From the NCBI GenBank assembly GCA_033980235.1, contig CM067070.1, positions 5,919,544 through 5,983,543 of the forward strand: a stretch of DNA of 64,000 nt. Reading direction: 5' to 3'. Source of the stretch: Diadema setosum (taxonomy: Eukaryota > Echinodermata > Echinoidea > Diadematoida > Diadematidae). The notes under the pieces are model-generated. The model had not been told where the DNA came from. It did no database searches and saw only the letters and a list, made by a program, of their open reading frames with translations. The position numbers and the translations under genes were made by a program. Of the stretch, positions 27,601 through 40,208 are shown piece by piece (the stretch's first letter is position 1; every line of letters begins with the position of its first letter).

Positions 27601-29414
27601 GACATGTGTGAGCACAATATACATTATCATCTTATCCGCGTCATCATCAAGTTTTGTTCTTACCTTCTTTATCTATATAAATTTTGGCGGGCGAACGCAG
27701 CGAGCGAGCCGAAAATTTTTGCATTTCAGCTGACAGAACATGGAATTCTTGTGTGAACACAATAAACATTGTCATTTTGTCCGCGTCGTCATCATGTTTT
27801 CTTTTTATCTTGTTTGATTTGGTTTTCTGCCCCCCCCCAACCATTCTCCCTCCCCCCCCCCCCCCCACCCCCTTTCCGGGCGAGTTTTTTTTTCTTCTTC
27901 TTCTTCTTCTTCTTCTTCTTCTTTTCTTTTTTCTTTTTTCTTCTTCTTCGTTTTTTTTTTCGTTCTTTTTTTCGTTTTTTTTTGCGCCACCAAGGAGTGG
28001 CGCCCGGGGCACGTGCCCCCCTTGCCCCCCCCCCCCCTAGATACGCCACTGCATACCATGCAATGTCATGCAGTAGAATACCGCTACGAACGGTACGAAC
28101 GACACTGTTACGTTCCTTCGATACCATGTGTACACATCTCACATGAATGCGAACACTACACATACCTCCAACGGGCATCAATCACTACAACGATGTACCA
28201 AACACCGAAACACTACCAAAAGACGGCTTGTTTGTATGTTCATTTCCCGGACATGTTCCCCACATGTCACATGTCAACAGAACACCCGTCAGCACCGACA
28301 TAACATCTGTCATACACCGACAAAACATTCTTGGATCAGCACCGAATGACTACAGCTGTTCACGCCATGTTTGCCAACTCGAACTCTCATGTCCCGAATG
28401 GACACTTTTATTCCACTCCACCCTGGTTTCACCAAGGCACATCACGGTTCTCCATCACAGGTGCAAACGACAGAATACTTCATTCTGCGAAAGATGAAAT
28501 TATTGATCATTTCAACCATTATTTCATCGTCACCTCATGAAATATTTTTTCCATTGCACTCATAAACATTCATTATTTGTATAATTCTTTGCGCCACACG
28601 CTCACACAAGGCGTGGCAAGAAATAAATGATGTACAGGGAGAGAGAGAGAGGGGGGGGGGGGGGCAGAGAGACACGGAGACAGACCAAACAGTAAGAACA
28701 AATGAATTAACACTCGATTTTAACTGGGGCCTACTCTCGGCAACCTTGCTTCAAAGTAGGTTCCATCACATTTCTATAGCATTCATTCTCAGATTCCAAC
28801 TTTCATAGATTGACAACTATGTTGTATATGTTTCAGTATTCTATGTATGCCTCCTAGCTGAATATTATGTATTATTCAATTTAGTTATACACTGTATTTG
28901 ATGTATTTTGTCATCGAGAAATATGAAAAAAAAACAAATGAAATTGATAAATTGAAATTGAAAATATTAGATATTGATGTCCAGTACTTGATATTTGAAC
29001 AGTATGCCCCTCCCCCCCCCCCACAAAAAAAAAAGAAAATACAATCGGATTTCCACATTGATATCTTTCTAGAGGATTGAACAATCTGAATGTTATTTCA
29101 AGGTATGGAACTATAATCTCTTGCCTACATTTTGCAGTAAACCCCATTCGATATGGTTAAGCGGTCACAGAGAAATGTGGATCGTTGCAAAGTATATTGT
29201 TCGTCAGTTCATCCCTGCTTAGCACTTGGATGTTATGGCATTTCTTGAGATGTGAGAACTATGGACAAAACTTGGAAGGAAGGAATTCCTGACAATTTCT
29301 CTCTGACCAGCGAGGCAAATTCAATGAGGTTTTCTGTCAGTGTACGTAATAAGTTATAGTTTCGTACCTTGAAATTGCAGTTTTATTGACTCACCATTTT
29401 CAAAGTTGTTATTG

Positions 29415-29449
<35 letters not shown>

Positions 29450-29920
29450 GCGGGGGGTGGACATACGGTATGTCCCCAACAAAATAACAGAAGATTAATC
29501 ACATACCTAGATTTTGTATTGAGTGAGAATCACGCATGTTGTAACAAATTATTTTCTAACAGACTTGTGCAGCAATATTCATTTGTATTTTATGCGCTAC
29601 TTTTTCTCTTTCCTTTTCTTATTTACACCAACTGTATTTGAAAATTAAGGGACCTCTCAGGAAATCGTATCGCAGTTATACACACAAATGGGTTTCGGGG
29701 GCTCCTAAGCCTTATTCGAGTGTAAGTGCCAAAATCATATTCCATATCTTTGTGCTGGGTTTAGTTGCAACTTCATAATGTCCCTCTGTCTAGCATTGTA
29801 ATTGCCACGAAATTTTTAATTCATATATACCAATTGGTAATCAATGCATTCCTCTATCGTGTCATTCATTCTACTATTATATTATTACTGCTAATATCCG
29901 CATCAAATATGCTTATATTA

Positions 29921-29969
<49 letters not shown>

Positions 29970-32900
29970 CACAACTGTCATAATTGATTTGACTGAAACA
30001 AATGAAAGAATATAAGGTGTTTTTTTCTCAAAGGAATGGACAACTTGCGTGACAAACCTCAAAATAATCGTGACCTATTGGACAAAGAGATCATTATTAA
30101 ACAAGGGTTTAGACTAGCAAGTATTTGTTATACACTGAATTTTGTTTGATATAAAAGTCCAATTCTATTTGTAACCGTGCACCACAAAACGAACAAAAAG
30201 TCGCACGCACTGATTTTGTATGAGAGCGGAAAATAGGTGATATATATAGGTCAACCTAGCCAATCTTAACTTTTTCATATTTCTAAAACGACAAGGAAAT
30301 TGGGTTATCAGCAGTTTTTCTGGAACACATTTTAGTGGAAGAGTGTGATTGGGTGTTTCTCAAAGAGTACTCTTTTCATTTCTTAAAAACCCTGTCTATG
30401 TTCATCACTTTCAACTCCAAAAGCTTTAGAAGGGATAACGCTACTGCTTTGAAAGTTGGCGTTTATCATCAACAGAATATGTTAATAAGACTCGCGCAAT
30501 TTCAGCTTAATCTGTTAATCCCTTAATTGTTGTTGCTCTGGTGGTTATCATCCTGTAATTTGTTCCATTTATCGCACAACTAACGCGGCTTGGTAAAGAT
30601 TAAACGCTTGAATAGACCATGTTCTTCAGAGCCTCTTTTTTCAGTTCACACTGATCAAGGTTGTGTACTTTCTTTCCAATATTTAGATTGCATTATGTAT
30701 CATTTTAAAGTTTAGAGTCTGCTCTTTCATAATCTGACCTAAACTAAAAATCCATGTTTGGTGACTTTTTGTTCGTTTTGTGGTGCAGGATCACATTTGA
30801 GGAAAGTAAAAAAACGGGAAGGGATAAAAATTGATTGAAGGATACACATCGTTTAATGTACTGCATCTCTTACACAATTCTATTTAATATTTTGAATGGT
30901 ATCATTGTTGCTTATATGCGAGAATTCATCACTGTATTATGATAAATGTTATTAAAACTATTTTCTATCATATACAGAGATCTTTCGAACACTTTCATCA
31001 GTGATATACACCGGGATATTTTATCTGGATTATCAAATCTAACTTTCCTGTGAGTGCAATAACCATTTTTTACCACTTGATTTTGCTGTGGTTATTTTTT
31101 TATTATTTCATTGTTTTCTTTCTAGAGACCTTTAACAGGTTTTCTTGGGTAAACCTCTGCCCCAATCCCTAAAGAGAAAAGATCAAACCTTTGACTTGAC
31201 ACCAAGTTTGTCCGCTATTTCAAAAATAGTCTGAGTTGATTTCTTCAAAAGTCTCGATTATTCTGTGTCAGTCCTCATTGGTAGCGCGTCGGTACAGGGA
31301 ACTGGATGAGGGTCAGCTATGTCGTTTTTTTTCTTCTTCTTTTTTTTTTTTGGTGTTTAGATTGTCAGTAAATAGCTAGCAACGTCTCAGTACATTATCT
31401 TGCTTGTCAGCGTCAAGTTTTTAGAATTAAAGGGGCCGTGAAATCCAAATGCATGTTGATTTGTGTTGACGTATGATACCCTCAACATCACTTTTGCGGT
31501 GAAATGAATATCTACAAACATTGCATGCATTTTTCACGGTTTTTTCTTCATTTTTTCTTGAGATTACTTGGGAACGCCCACAAAAAAATCTTTCAAAACC
31601 AATATTCTTGAGATGACCTCATCTGTCAAACACTGCCAAAGTACTGAGATGTTTTTCAAAAAAAGACATAGGAATGCACTTTCCCCTCGACTCAGCATAA
31701 GTTGCATGTTCCCTCGCCATGTCTTTTGTCCATGTTGTTAGTCACATTAATATCAAAGAAACATGCTGCTGAGTCGAGAGGAAGGTGCATTCCAATGTCT
31801 TTTGTTAAACATTTAATTACTTAAGCAATGATTGACAGATGAGGTTATCTCAAGAATATTGGCTTGGAAGGATTTTTTGTGGGCGTTAGCAAGTAATCTC
31901 AAGAATAATAGAAGGAGAATCATTAAAAATAAATGGAATGTTTCTAGATATTCATTTTAGCGCAAAAGTGATGTTGAGGGTATCATAAATCAACACAAGT
32001 CATCATGCATTTGGATTTCAGGGCCCCTTTAAATGGAAGGAATGCAGAACACAGAAGTGATGATGGCGTAAGACTGTATTAATAGAAGGGGTCGGTACAA
32101 TACAGTGCTAACCCACACTATAGTCATTTTGAGATAATCGCTGTTGAACCTTCGGAAAGTACATACATTGTACATTAACAAAACATCAATGTTTGCATTT
32201 TTACCATCTTATTGGTTGAATTCAAATATGACATTTTCATGGAGGGTAGAGTGAAGGATAAGGATTATGAAAATGCATGTAACTCAATTTTGAGAAAAGC
32301 GTTGGTTAGCACTATATTGCACCGATCCCTCCACTAGTATAGTTAAATTCATGAATATGAAGATGGATCTATATCTGCCCTATCTGCTCCTGATGACGAA
32401 CAGCAATACACAGATCTACTACGCAATGAAATTTAACTCTTTATGTGCCACGTTCGCACGTCCGACTCAGTCGACGGCGTGCCAACTTCGCATATTCTGC
32501 TCAACAAACAAAGCCGCCAAAACCGATCGATAAATTGCTAATCCCGCGGTATAATCAAAGCGTTTCTCGCGCTTTTGTTCCTCTCACATATAGGCCTGCG
32601 GATTGAGGCTGAATTTGGGGGTCAACTGGCAACTATCGTATAACAAACAAATTTTGTAATTTTTTGAAAGTATATTTCTTAACAAACTTACCAGTAAAAT
32701 TTACCCGAAATTTCTGCGTCGGAACATGCTCAAATGACGTCATCAATATGGCCACCCCAAAACCAAAAAAATCAATGAGAATTTTAGGATATCTCAAGTG
32801 TTCATTATACAACTGACATTATAATCATTAGATAAGTTGCCAGTGTATGTATTTCTTATTTCCTGCCTTTCTTCAAACTAAATTGGGCCCATTTGTGACC

Positions 32901-35398
32901 TCTTTTCAAAAAATCTGAGCCCAAATTAGGTCATTTCTATGGCAACTTTATGCTGAAAAACATTTTTTTTCTCAAACAAAAAATGCAACACCCTCTCAAC
33001 GATAAACACCATTCTAAATTTACATAAGTATGTAAATTTAATAGACTAGAGTTGAGACCTAACCTGTGAGAGACCATAGCTACCATGGTTACACTCAAAT
33101 TTGCCTGTAGCCATTATAACACAGCTGTCCAGATATCACAATTTTCATTATTAGTGGTGTATTATGTATAATATTCCATCTCAGTAGTTGGATTTTTTGT
33201 TGTTTTTCGTTTTGCATTTGGCACAATCATAGGACAATCTGACATTTTTTCAAGCCAATTAGGCATAGAACATAGATTAATTTATCATATTAGACGAGAC
33301 CCTCCTCCACCTCAGCCCCCTTGTTAGTTCATGGCTGTTCCTTTCTTACAGTCCTGTTATAGGGTGTTTCACCAAACTTCTCATTGGTGTCATTTTCACT
33401 TCACTGGTTTCAGCCTCGCTATCTCACTTTTTTTTTATTATGTTTCAGTCACGAGGACTTGCTAAGTGAAACTGGAAACACTAATTGACAGTGATCTCAC
33501 TGAAATCAATGTCGGTGAAATGGGTCTTGCATGGATTTCTGTACGATATCAAAGCAAGCTCATTATACTCGATGGACTACTACAACAAATACTGTACTTC
33601 TGAAAGAAATGAAGCACTGTTAACAGAAACTGGATACCGTTGTACACATTTTGTCATAGATCACATGAGTCCAGTCAAAATAGGGTTTCACCCACTATAC
33701 TAATTGCAGTAGGAAATTCCACCGCAGTGCTACTTGTTATGGGCTCCCAAACACCTATCTCAAAGTCCCAAGAAATCCAGTGGGGCATAGTGGCTAAATT
33801 TCCATAATATGCAAATTAGCACCCATTATGATAAAAATACAGTGTTTCCATGAAAACTATACTTCTAGGTTTTAGATTGGAACACCGAAAGTGTTGAAAC
33901 CTATGTTTATAATGTCAGTTAGTGCGATGCAAACATTCGCCATGACATGTACATAGTCTGGGCCTCATTTGCATAATATGCAAATTACCTCCCATAGGCC
34001 TAATGATAAAAATACAGTGTTTCATGAAAACAATGCTTCTGGGATTAAGACTGGAACACCGAAAGTGTTGAAATCTATGTTTACGATGTCAGTTAGTGCG
34101 ATGCAACTATTTCCATGTACATATAGTCTGGGCCTCATTTGCATAGTATGCAAATTAGCTCCCATAATGATAAAAATACAGTGTTTCCATGAAAACAATG
34201 CTTCTAGGTTTCAGATTGGAACACCGAAAATGTTGAAACCTATGTTTGCAATGTGAGTTAGTGCGATGTAAATATTTCCACGTATATAATCTCGGCCTCT
34301 TGCATAATATGCAAAGGGTTCCGAGCAAACGGAAATGCATCAAAGTGCCCGATATGAGCATATCAAGAGTGTCACAAACACGAACTTTACAGCCTTAGTA
34401 AACCAGCATGAATAATATCATAAAATTAGCGTTTGTTATCCAACAGATAATGATAGCTTAAAAGTACGAAATTAAACAAGTGTCAACATCTATAATTTGT
34501 TTAAATTTGTAATGAATTAACGCTATTTGGAGGGTGGTTTGCTCGAATCTTGATGATTCATCTCTTGCATCCTTGAGGGTTTTGAGATATTGAAGATGGC
34601 ACAGTCAAAGGAAACCCTGTAGGTAGCGCCCAAAGTCACCCCACACCCAGTCGATCATAATTATCCTCACGACCATTTACACAACATTCATCAACCAACG
34701 CGATTTCCGTTGTTTTAAGCGTACGAGATTTTATTTTCAAGTCGTTTGGCCGTCTAGCAAAGACTCTTTTATTTCCATGAAATAGAATTGGCATTAACAG
34801 AGACATTTTCCTACAATGTGTATAATTATCTTTAAAAAGTGGTGCACAGTCAAAGCGACTCGTAGGGAGGTACCCGAATTCATCCCTATATCCTCACGGC
34901 TCGGTACAAAACATAATTATTCACACGTGAATACAGCTGTTTGAAGCGGAAAAACTCTGTTCATAACGTCCCTTTAGTTTCATTTCCATTAAAATTCAGT
35001 GGAAGTTATAGAAGAATTTTTGTTCTACAATATCTATAGGGTGAAAATGGTTCACATACGAAGGCAACTACGCGGAGAGCGCCCAAAATTACCCCACCCA
35101 AAGGCAGTCTAAGACATGCAATAATCATGTACCAACGCAAATACATAATGATGTTCTATGGGTACATGCCTTTAAACAGTCCCTTTGGTCCTCTAGCAAA
35201 GAAACTTTTATTTAATGAAATTCAACGGAGTCAACAGACGATATATTGCTCTGCAATTTTGACTTACACTGACATAGTTAAAATGGTTATCATTCGAAGG
35301 GAGCGTGCTATATGGGAAGTACCCATATTAATTGCCTCTATACATGACCCTTTGTAACGCAAATATCAACGCAATTACAGTCGTTCCAAAAGTACATG

Positions 35399-35432
<34 letters not shown>

Positions 35433-38400
35433 CCTTGAGTTTTATGACTATCACTTGAGTTTTACGTTATATGTATAATTATCGTATGGTGCTATAATCA
35501 TTGTAAATTCTTTTCATTCGACATAGTTTTACGCACCTCATTTTCTTTTACAAAGAAGTGATGTCTCGATCTGTTCTTGTTGAAAATGAAATAAAAATTA
35601 AATTGAATTGTATTGAACTGGATTCCTGCCATATCAAGACACTTTTTTTCTATAAAAGTTGCCGGGGTAGAGATGAAATAACAACATTGATCTACAATAT
35701 CTATGCAGTCCAAAGGGTTCACTTGCAAAGACCACCTTAGGAGAGGTGCTCAAAGTAACTCCATGCATCCTAAAGGCGATGAAAAACATGCAGTATACAA
35801 CCGAGAAAAATGTTCCATGGTTACATACTTCTGAAAAGCTCTTTCGCCTGCACATACGCTTTTATGTTCGTAAAACAGATTAACAAAACATGCATTTATG
35901 CCAAAGCAAACTCACTTGTACATGCATGTAAAGTCGTTTTGCCGAGTGGTAAGTACAGACACTTTACTTTTCATGATTTTTGAATGGTAGAGACAGTGCT
36001 TTGCAATCATAAAAGGGGTGCACATTCAACGGCAACTGAGTGGGATGTGTTCAAAATCATCTAACCCCACGGCAATATAGAAACATGCACTAGCATATAG
36101 CACAAATATGTTTCAATTTCCCATGCCTTCACATTTTCCCGATCGTTACGGTTGTAGAGCAATTGCCCTTTTGTTTGTAAGAAATGCAATATGATTACAA
36201 AAAGAAAAATGCTCTACATTAACTACATTGTCAAAAGGGTGAACATTCAAAAGCAATCTCTTAGGAAATCTCCAAAATTACACCGCCGCTCAAGACCCGT
36301 AATTACATCACATGGATACTATGAACGCAAATACCGACGTTCTTTCGTGCATGGTTTTAGAAGTAGTTGCAGCAATACAGCTACACACTTTTATATCAAT
36401 GAATGTCGTGGAAATGATAGGAAAAGCATTGCTTCAAAAAATATCTATTTAGTGGGAGGATGCACATTAGATGCCAATCCTGTGGGATGTGCCCCCAAAG
36501 TGCACCACCCTCATGGCAATAATGTTGAAAACATTGAATATCATGAACGCGAATACACCATATGTTCCAAACATACATGTTTTCAAACTTCGATCGTGCC
36601 GTAAATCAAGGGCACTTTTGTTTTCAAAAATACGTTGTAGTTAATAGAGGAGACATTGCTCTACAATATCCATATCGTCAAGAGGGTGAACATTAAAAGA
36701 CAACCCCATGGGAATTGTCCAAAGTACACCTACGCTCAAGCCCCATTAAGACAAAATTTAGCAACACAAACATCGTTGTTCTATAGCGTGGATGGTTTTA
36801 AAAGCAGTTCCGGCAATATAGCAAATACACTTTTCAACAATGAAAAGTCATGGAAATGATAGAAGAGGTTTAACTTTACAAGATCTATGCAGTGAAGAGG
36901 GTGCGCATTAAATGGCCACCCTGTAGTATGTGCCAAAAAATATCCCACCCTCACGGCAATATATAAGACATATGAAATCATATAATGCGAATATATCATA
37001 TGTTCCAAACGTGTATGTCTTCAAAATGCCATCGTGCCGTACAGCAAAGGCACTTTTGTGTCCATAAAATACAACTTATTAATAGAGGAGACATTGCTCT
37101 ACAATAAATATATTATCAAAAGGGTGAACATTTAAAATTAATCCCTTGGGAAGTGTCTAAATTCACACCTAAGCTTACGCCCTCTTGTTACAGAACACTT
37201 AGCAACGCAAATACCGTTGTTCTATAGCGTGAATGGTTGTAAAAGTAGTCCCGGCAATACGGCAAATACAATTTTCATCGACGGGAAGCAATGGAAATGA
37301 TAGAAGAGACTTAACTTTACAAGATTTATACAGTGAAGAGGGTGCGAATTAAACGGCAACCTGTGGGATGTGCCAAAAATACTCCACCCTCACCGCAATA
37401 TAGAAAACATTGTAATATCATATAACGCAAATATAATATGTTCCAAACGTACATGTTTTCGAAATTCCATCGTGCCGTATAGCAAAGGCACTTTTGTATC
37501 CAAAAATGCAACCAATTACTAGAGGAAGCATTGCTCTACAATAACTACATTGTCAAAAAGGTGAACATTCAAAGGTAAGCTTTGGGGAGGTGTCTAAATT
37601 TACACCTACGCTAACGGCCTTTTACAAAATATGGATGTTAGCAACGCAAATACAGTTGTTCTAACGTGAATGGTTTTAAAAGTAGGTCCGGCAATGCAGC
37701 AAATATACTCTTACATCAATGAAAAGTCATCGAAATGATAGAAGAAGATTTACCTTACAAGATCTACATGATAAAGATGGTGCTTATTGAAGGGCGACCC
37801 GGTGCCGTGTGTCCCCAAAATGCCCTTTATCCTCTTGGCAATATAGAAAACATATATTATCCTATGACGCGAATATATAATATGTTTCAAACGTACATGC
37901 TGTGGTGCCTTATAGCAAGGGCACGATTGTTTCCAAGAAATGCAATGTAATTAACACAGATTGTCACATAGTTCTTTACCTCAAATGTGACATCCATCAT
38001 GTCCATATTAATATATTTTGATAAACAGAATACACAAGCAAAATGACACTTGACAGATATGTTGAAATTGCACTCTCATTCCATTGCGTAAACCCGTTTC
38101 CGAAGCTCTTTCTCGTTGCCATGGAAACAATTTTGGTGACCATGGTTAGCCTTACAATGAGTTGAGTCATCTAGTGACTGGATACGTTTTCTGGGCACCT
38201 ACTTATTTGAAAGTTATTAAGCTTAATTTATAACTATTTGCGTTGAAAGAATTACATTTTATCATTTAGGTTTTTTTTTTTTTTTCATGAAAGCGTTACC
38301 ATGGCAATGACTATATTTCCCCCGTATTAACACATGAGTAAGACGGAAATTGGTTCGGCACTTCGCTGAAACCAACAAGACACATCATAAAACATATATT

Positions 38401-40166
38401 TAGGAATTCTTATTATATTTCAACAAATTAGATGAAAATTATGAAAATTATTATGAATTTTTTGTTTATTTCTACTACGTCAGTGTAAGGTTGCTATAGA
38501 AACGCTATTGGTATGCGTACAACTCACCAGCTCAACTGAAAATGAGCATAATTGATGGCTGATGACCTGAGGTACATGAGAAATAGCATTACTGTAGCTA
38601 GAATTACATCCTTTCCGAAATATTCCATTTTTATTATTACAGATGTCGAAGTGACAATTACTCTGGCAAAATTGCAGTTCTTAAGAGGCCATTTTGATGA
38701 CGTCATTTGAGCATGTTCCGATTAGATTTGTTTGGGTAAATTTCACGTGGGATATTGTCAGGATGTATACTTTTTAAAAAAGTTAAAATTTGCTTGTTAT
38801 ACGATAGTTGCCAGTTGAGTCTTTTTTAAGCCACTTTTTGGCCATCGTCTGCAGGCCTAATACGGCTTGCATTCTATGAGGTGATTGACTATCAAGCGGT
38901 GTTCCCAACTAGATTTGAGTGTACATTCTAAGTTTCTGTCACTATTCTATGTGCAAAAGTCATGCCTTTACAGTAATGTAGCAATTGGTTATTCAAAAGA
39001 AAAGTTGAAAATAGAATTGTTATACATTGTTTATGGAAGCAAAGTTTGGCATTCCTCTTTAACTTTGCTCACTTGTAAGTCCAGCTTAACAAAAATTTGT
39101 AGAAGTTATACAGATTGGAAAAACAGATTCTTTCTCAAAGCATGACTACCTTCGTTTCTCAGAATAACGTGGCACACAGGGGGTTTCCACCATGGCACAT
39201 AAAGAGTTAAGAATATTGTTGGTTTATAACAGGGCATAAATCCCCAGGTCATCAATATATAACATCCGTAGCAGAGCTCAGATTTCCCACATTTTCCCAG
39301 ATTTTACAGCAAAAGAAGGAAAATGTGTCATCTTATTTGCCAAATGAGCATTACATCACCAAGCCCAAGTATTGAGCTGAACTAGAGTTCCACAACCCCC
39401 TCCCCATTTTGACTCTCTACCTGACACAAACCTCACATTCTAAGTTGAGTAGGCCCCTACAGTTATTTCAAATATGTTTGCTCAGTGACGAATTTGAATG
39501 ACAGAAGGAACGGATATGCTATGGGCATTCTTGACCAGTTTAAATGAGTATTGACGAAAACTGTTGTTCATTTTTTTTTTTTCAATTGCGAGCGCATTTC
39601 GGACGACATTGATTATTCGAAACGTCAAAGTGATTGGAAAAAAAAAATGTAATTGACTGAGAAATCCTGTATCAATTTGTTCTACTATATATGCCAAAAT
39701 AGCGACTTCACAAACTGCTACATTTCAAGTATTGACGCCAAAGCGTTTGAAGGCCATAGCAAGATTTCACGATTGTAAGTATTTGATCTGCACTTGGAAA
39801 AAAAAAATCTTGAATGTATATTTACACCTTTTGTTATGCCATCACCGTAGTCAAGAGTTTATGCAATTGGTATAGCTTTAAACAAAAAATACATCTTTGA
39901 AGAAATGCATCATCCTCTTATTGTTATCTTGCACCCATCAAACAATTCTTTATAATCCCATTGTTATAGCAGTTTTCAGTGAGCTTGCAGATGTATTATT
40001 TTTGTTGTTGTTACATGTATTTGTAAAAATTACTAAACGGAAGACTGAATTATCATATTTATACATATTTTATTCCAAACTTAAACTTGGGCAGAAGTGA
40101 AAGACAAGGAACCATGTTATCATCATATCGCTGTTAACTCCAAATGTTCATATGCACACACACTCG

Positions 40167-40208
<42 letters not shown>

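Larger units (their letters stand above)
19365..28459 (-). mobile_element. Degenerate Gmr1-like Gypsy (Ty3) LTR retrotransposon
   Basis: Minus-strand element bounded by ~186-bp direct repeats taken as LTRs. Reading 5' to 3' (high to low coordinates): LTR, leader split by a hAT-like insertion, gag with SCAN-like capsid, family-1 MITE insertion, CCHC-knuckle remnant, aspartic protease, integrase zinc finger and start of core, reverse transcriptase, RNase H, ~1.9 kb 3' region (with a family-2 MITE), polypurine tract, LTR. Integrase remnants lie between protease and RT, the order known for Gmr1-like Gypsy elements of deuterostomes, not the usual Gypsy order. Stops, frameshifts and an internal integrase deletion make it defective. 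It sits inside repeat A. TGCA occurs on both flanks (19360-19363, 28462-28465) and may be the target duplication. Confidence 0.85.
15836..28585 (+). repeat. Repeat A, copy 3, split by two large insertions
   Basis: Three separated pieces rejoin to match copies 1 and 2: 15836-16060 (ACACCTAAATAGATCG, CGTAAAACGCTTACATTTG), about 19208-19363 (AGCGCTCAGCACTCTCTTTA, GTCATGCA) and 28460-28585 (ACAGAATACTTCATTCTGCG, CTTTTTCCATTGCACTCATA-like tail). The first gap holds a GC-rich 3 kb insertion and the second the whole Gypsy element. This fixes the relative order of insertion. Confidence 0.75.
32433..39210. mobile_element. 6.8 kb TTAA-flanked TIR element carrying satellite arrays
   Basis: TTAA|CTCTTTATGTGCCACG at the left and GGCACATAAAGAG|TTAA at the right are inverted with an exact 14-bp terminal match. 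A second inverted block lies inside both ends: GGAACATGCTCAAATGACGT (32723) against ATGACGTCATTTGAGCATGT (38696), and ACTGGCAACTATCGTATAAC against TTATACGATAGTTGCCAGTT. Between them are unique AT-rich DNA, a ~168-bp tandem and a long ~215/440-bp array. No transposase was recognised, so this is either a non-autonomous element or a host segment bracketed by element ends. Confidence 0.7.

Noticed and set aside
27647..28181. Lys/Glu/Gly-rich open frames on both strands
   Set aside because: Products of (TTC)n, poly-C and poly-T tracts inside the hAT-like element.
36191..36604. 137-codon open frame
   Set aside because: It lies entirely inside the ~215-bp satellite and is not kept open in neighbouring units.
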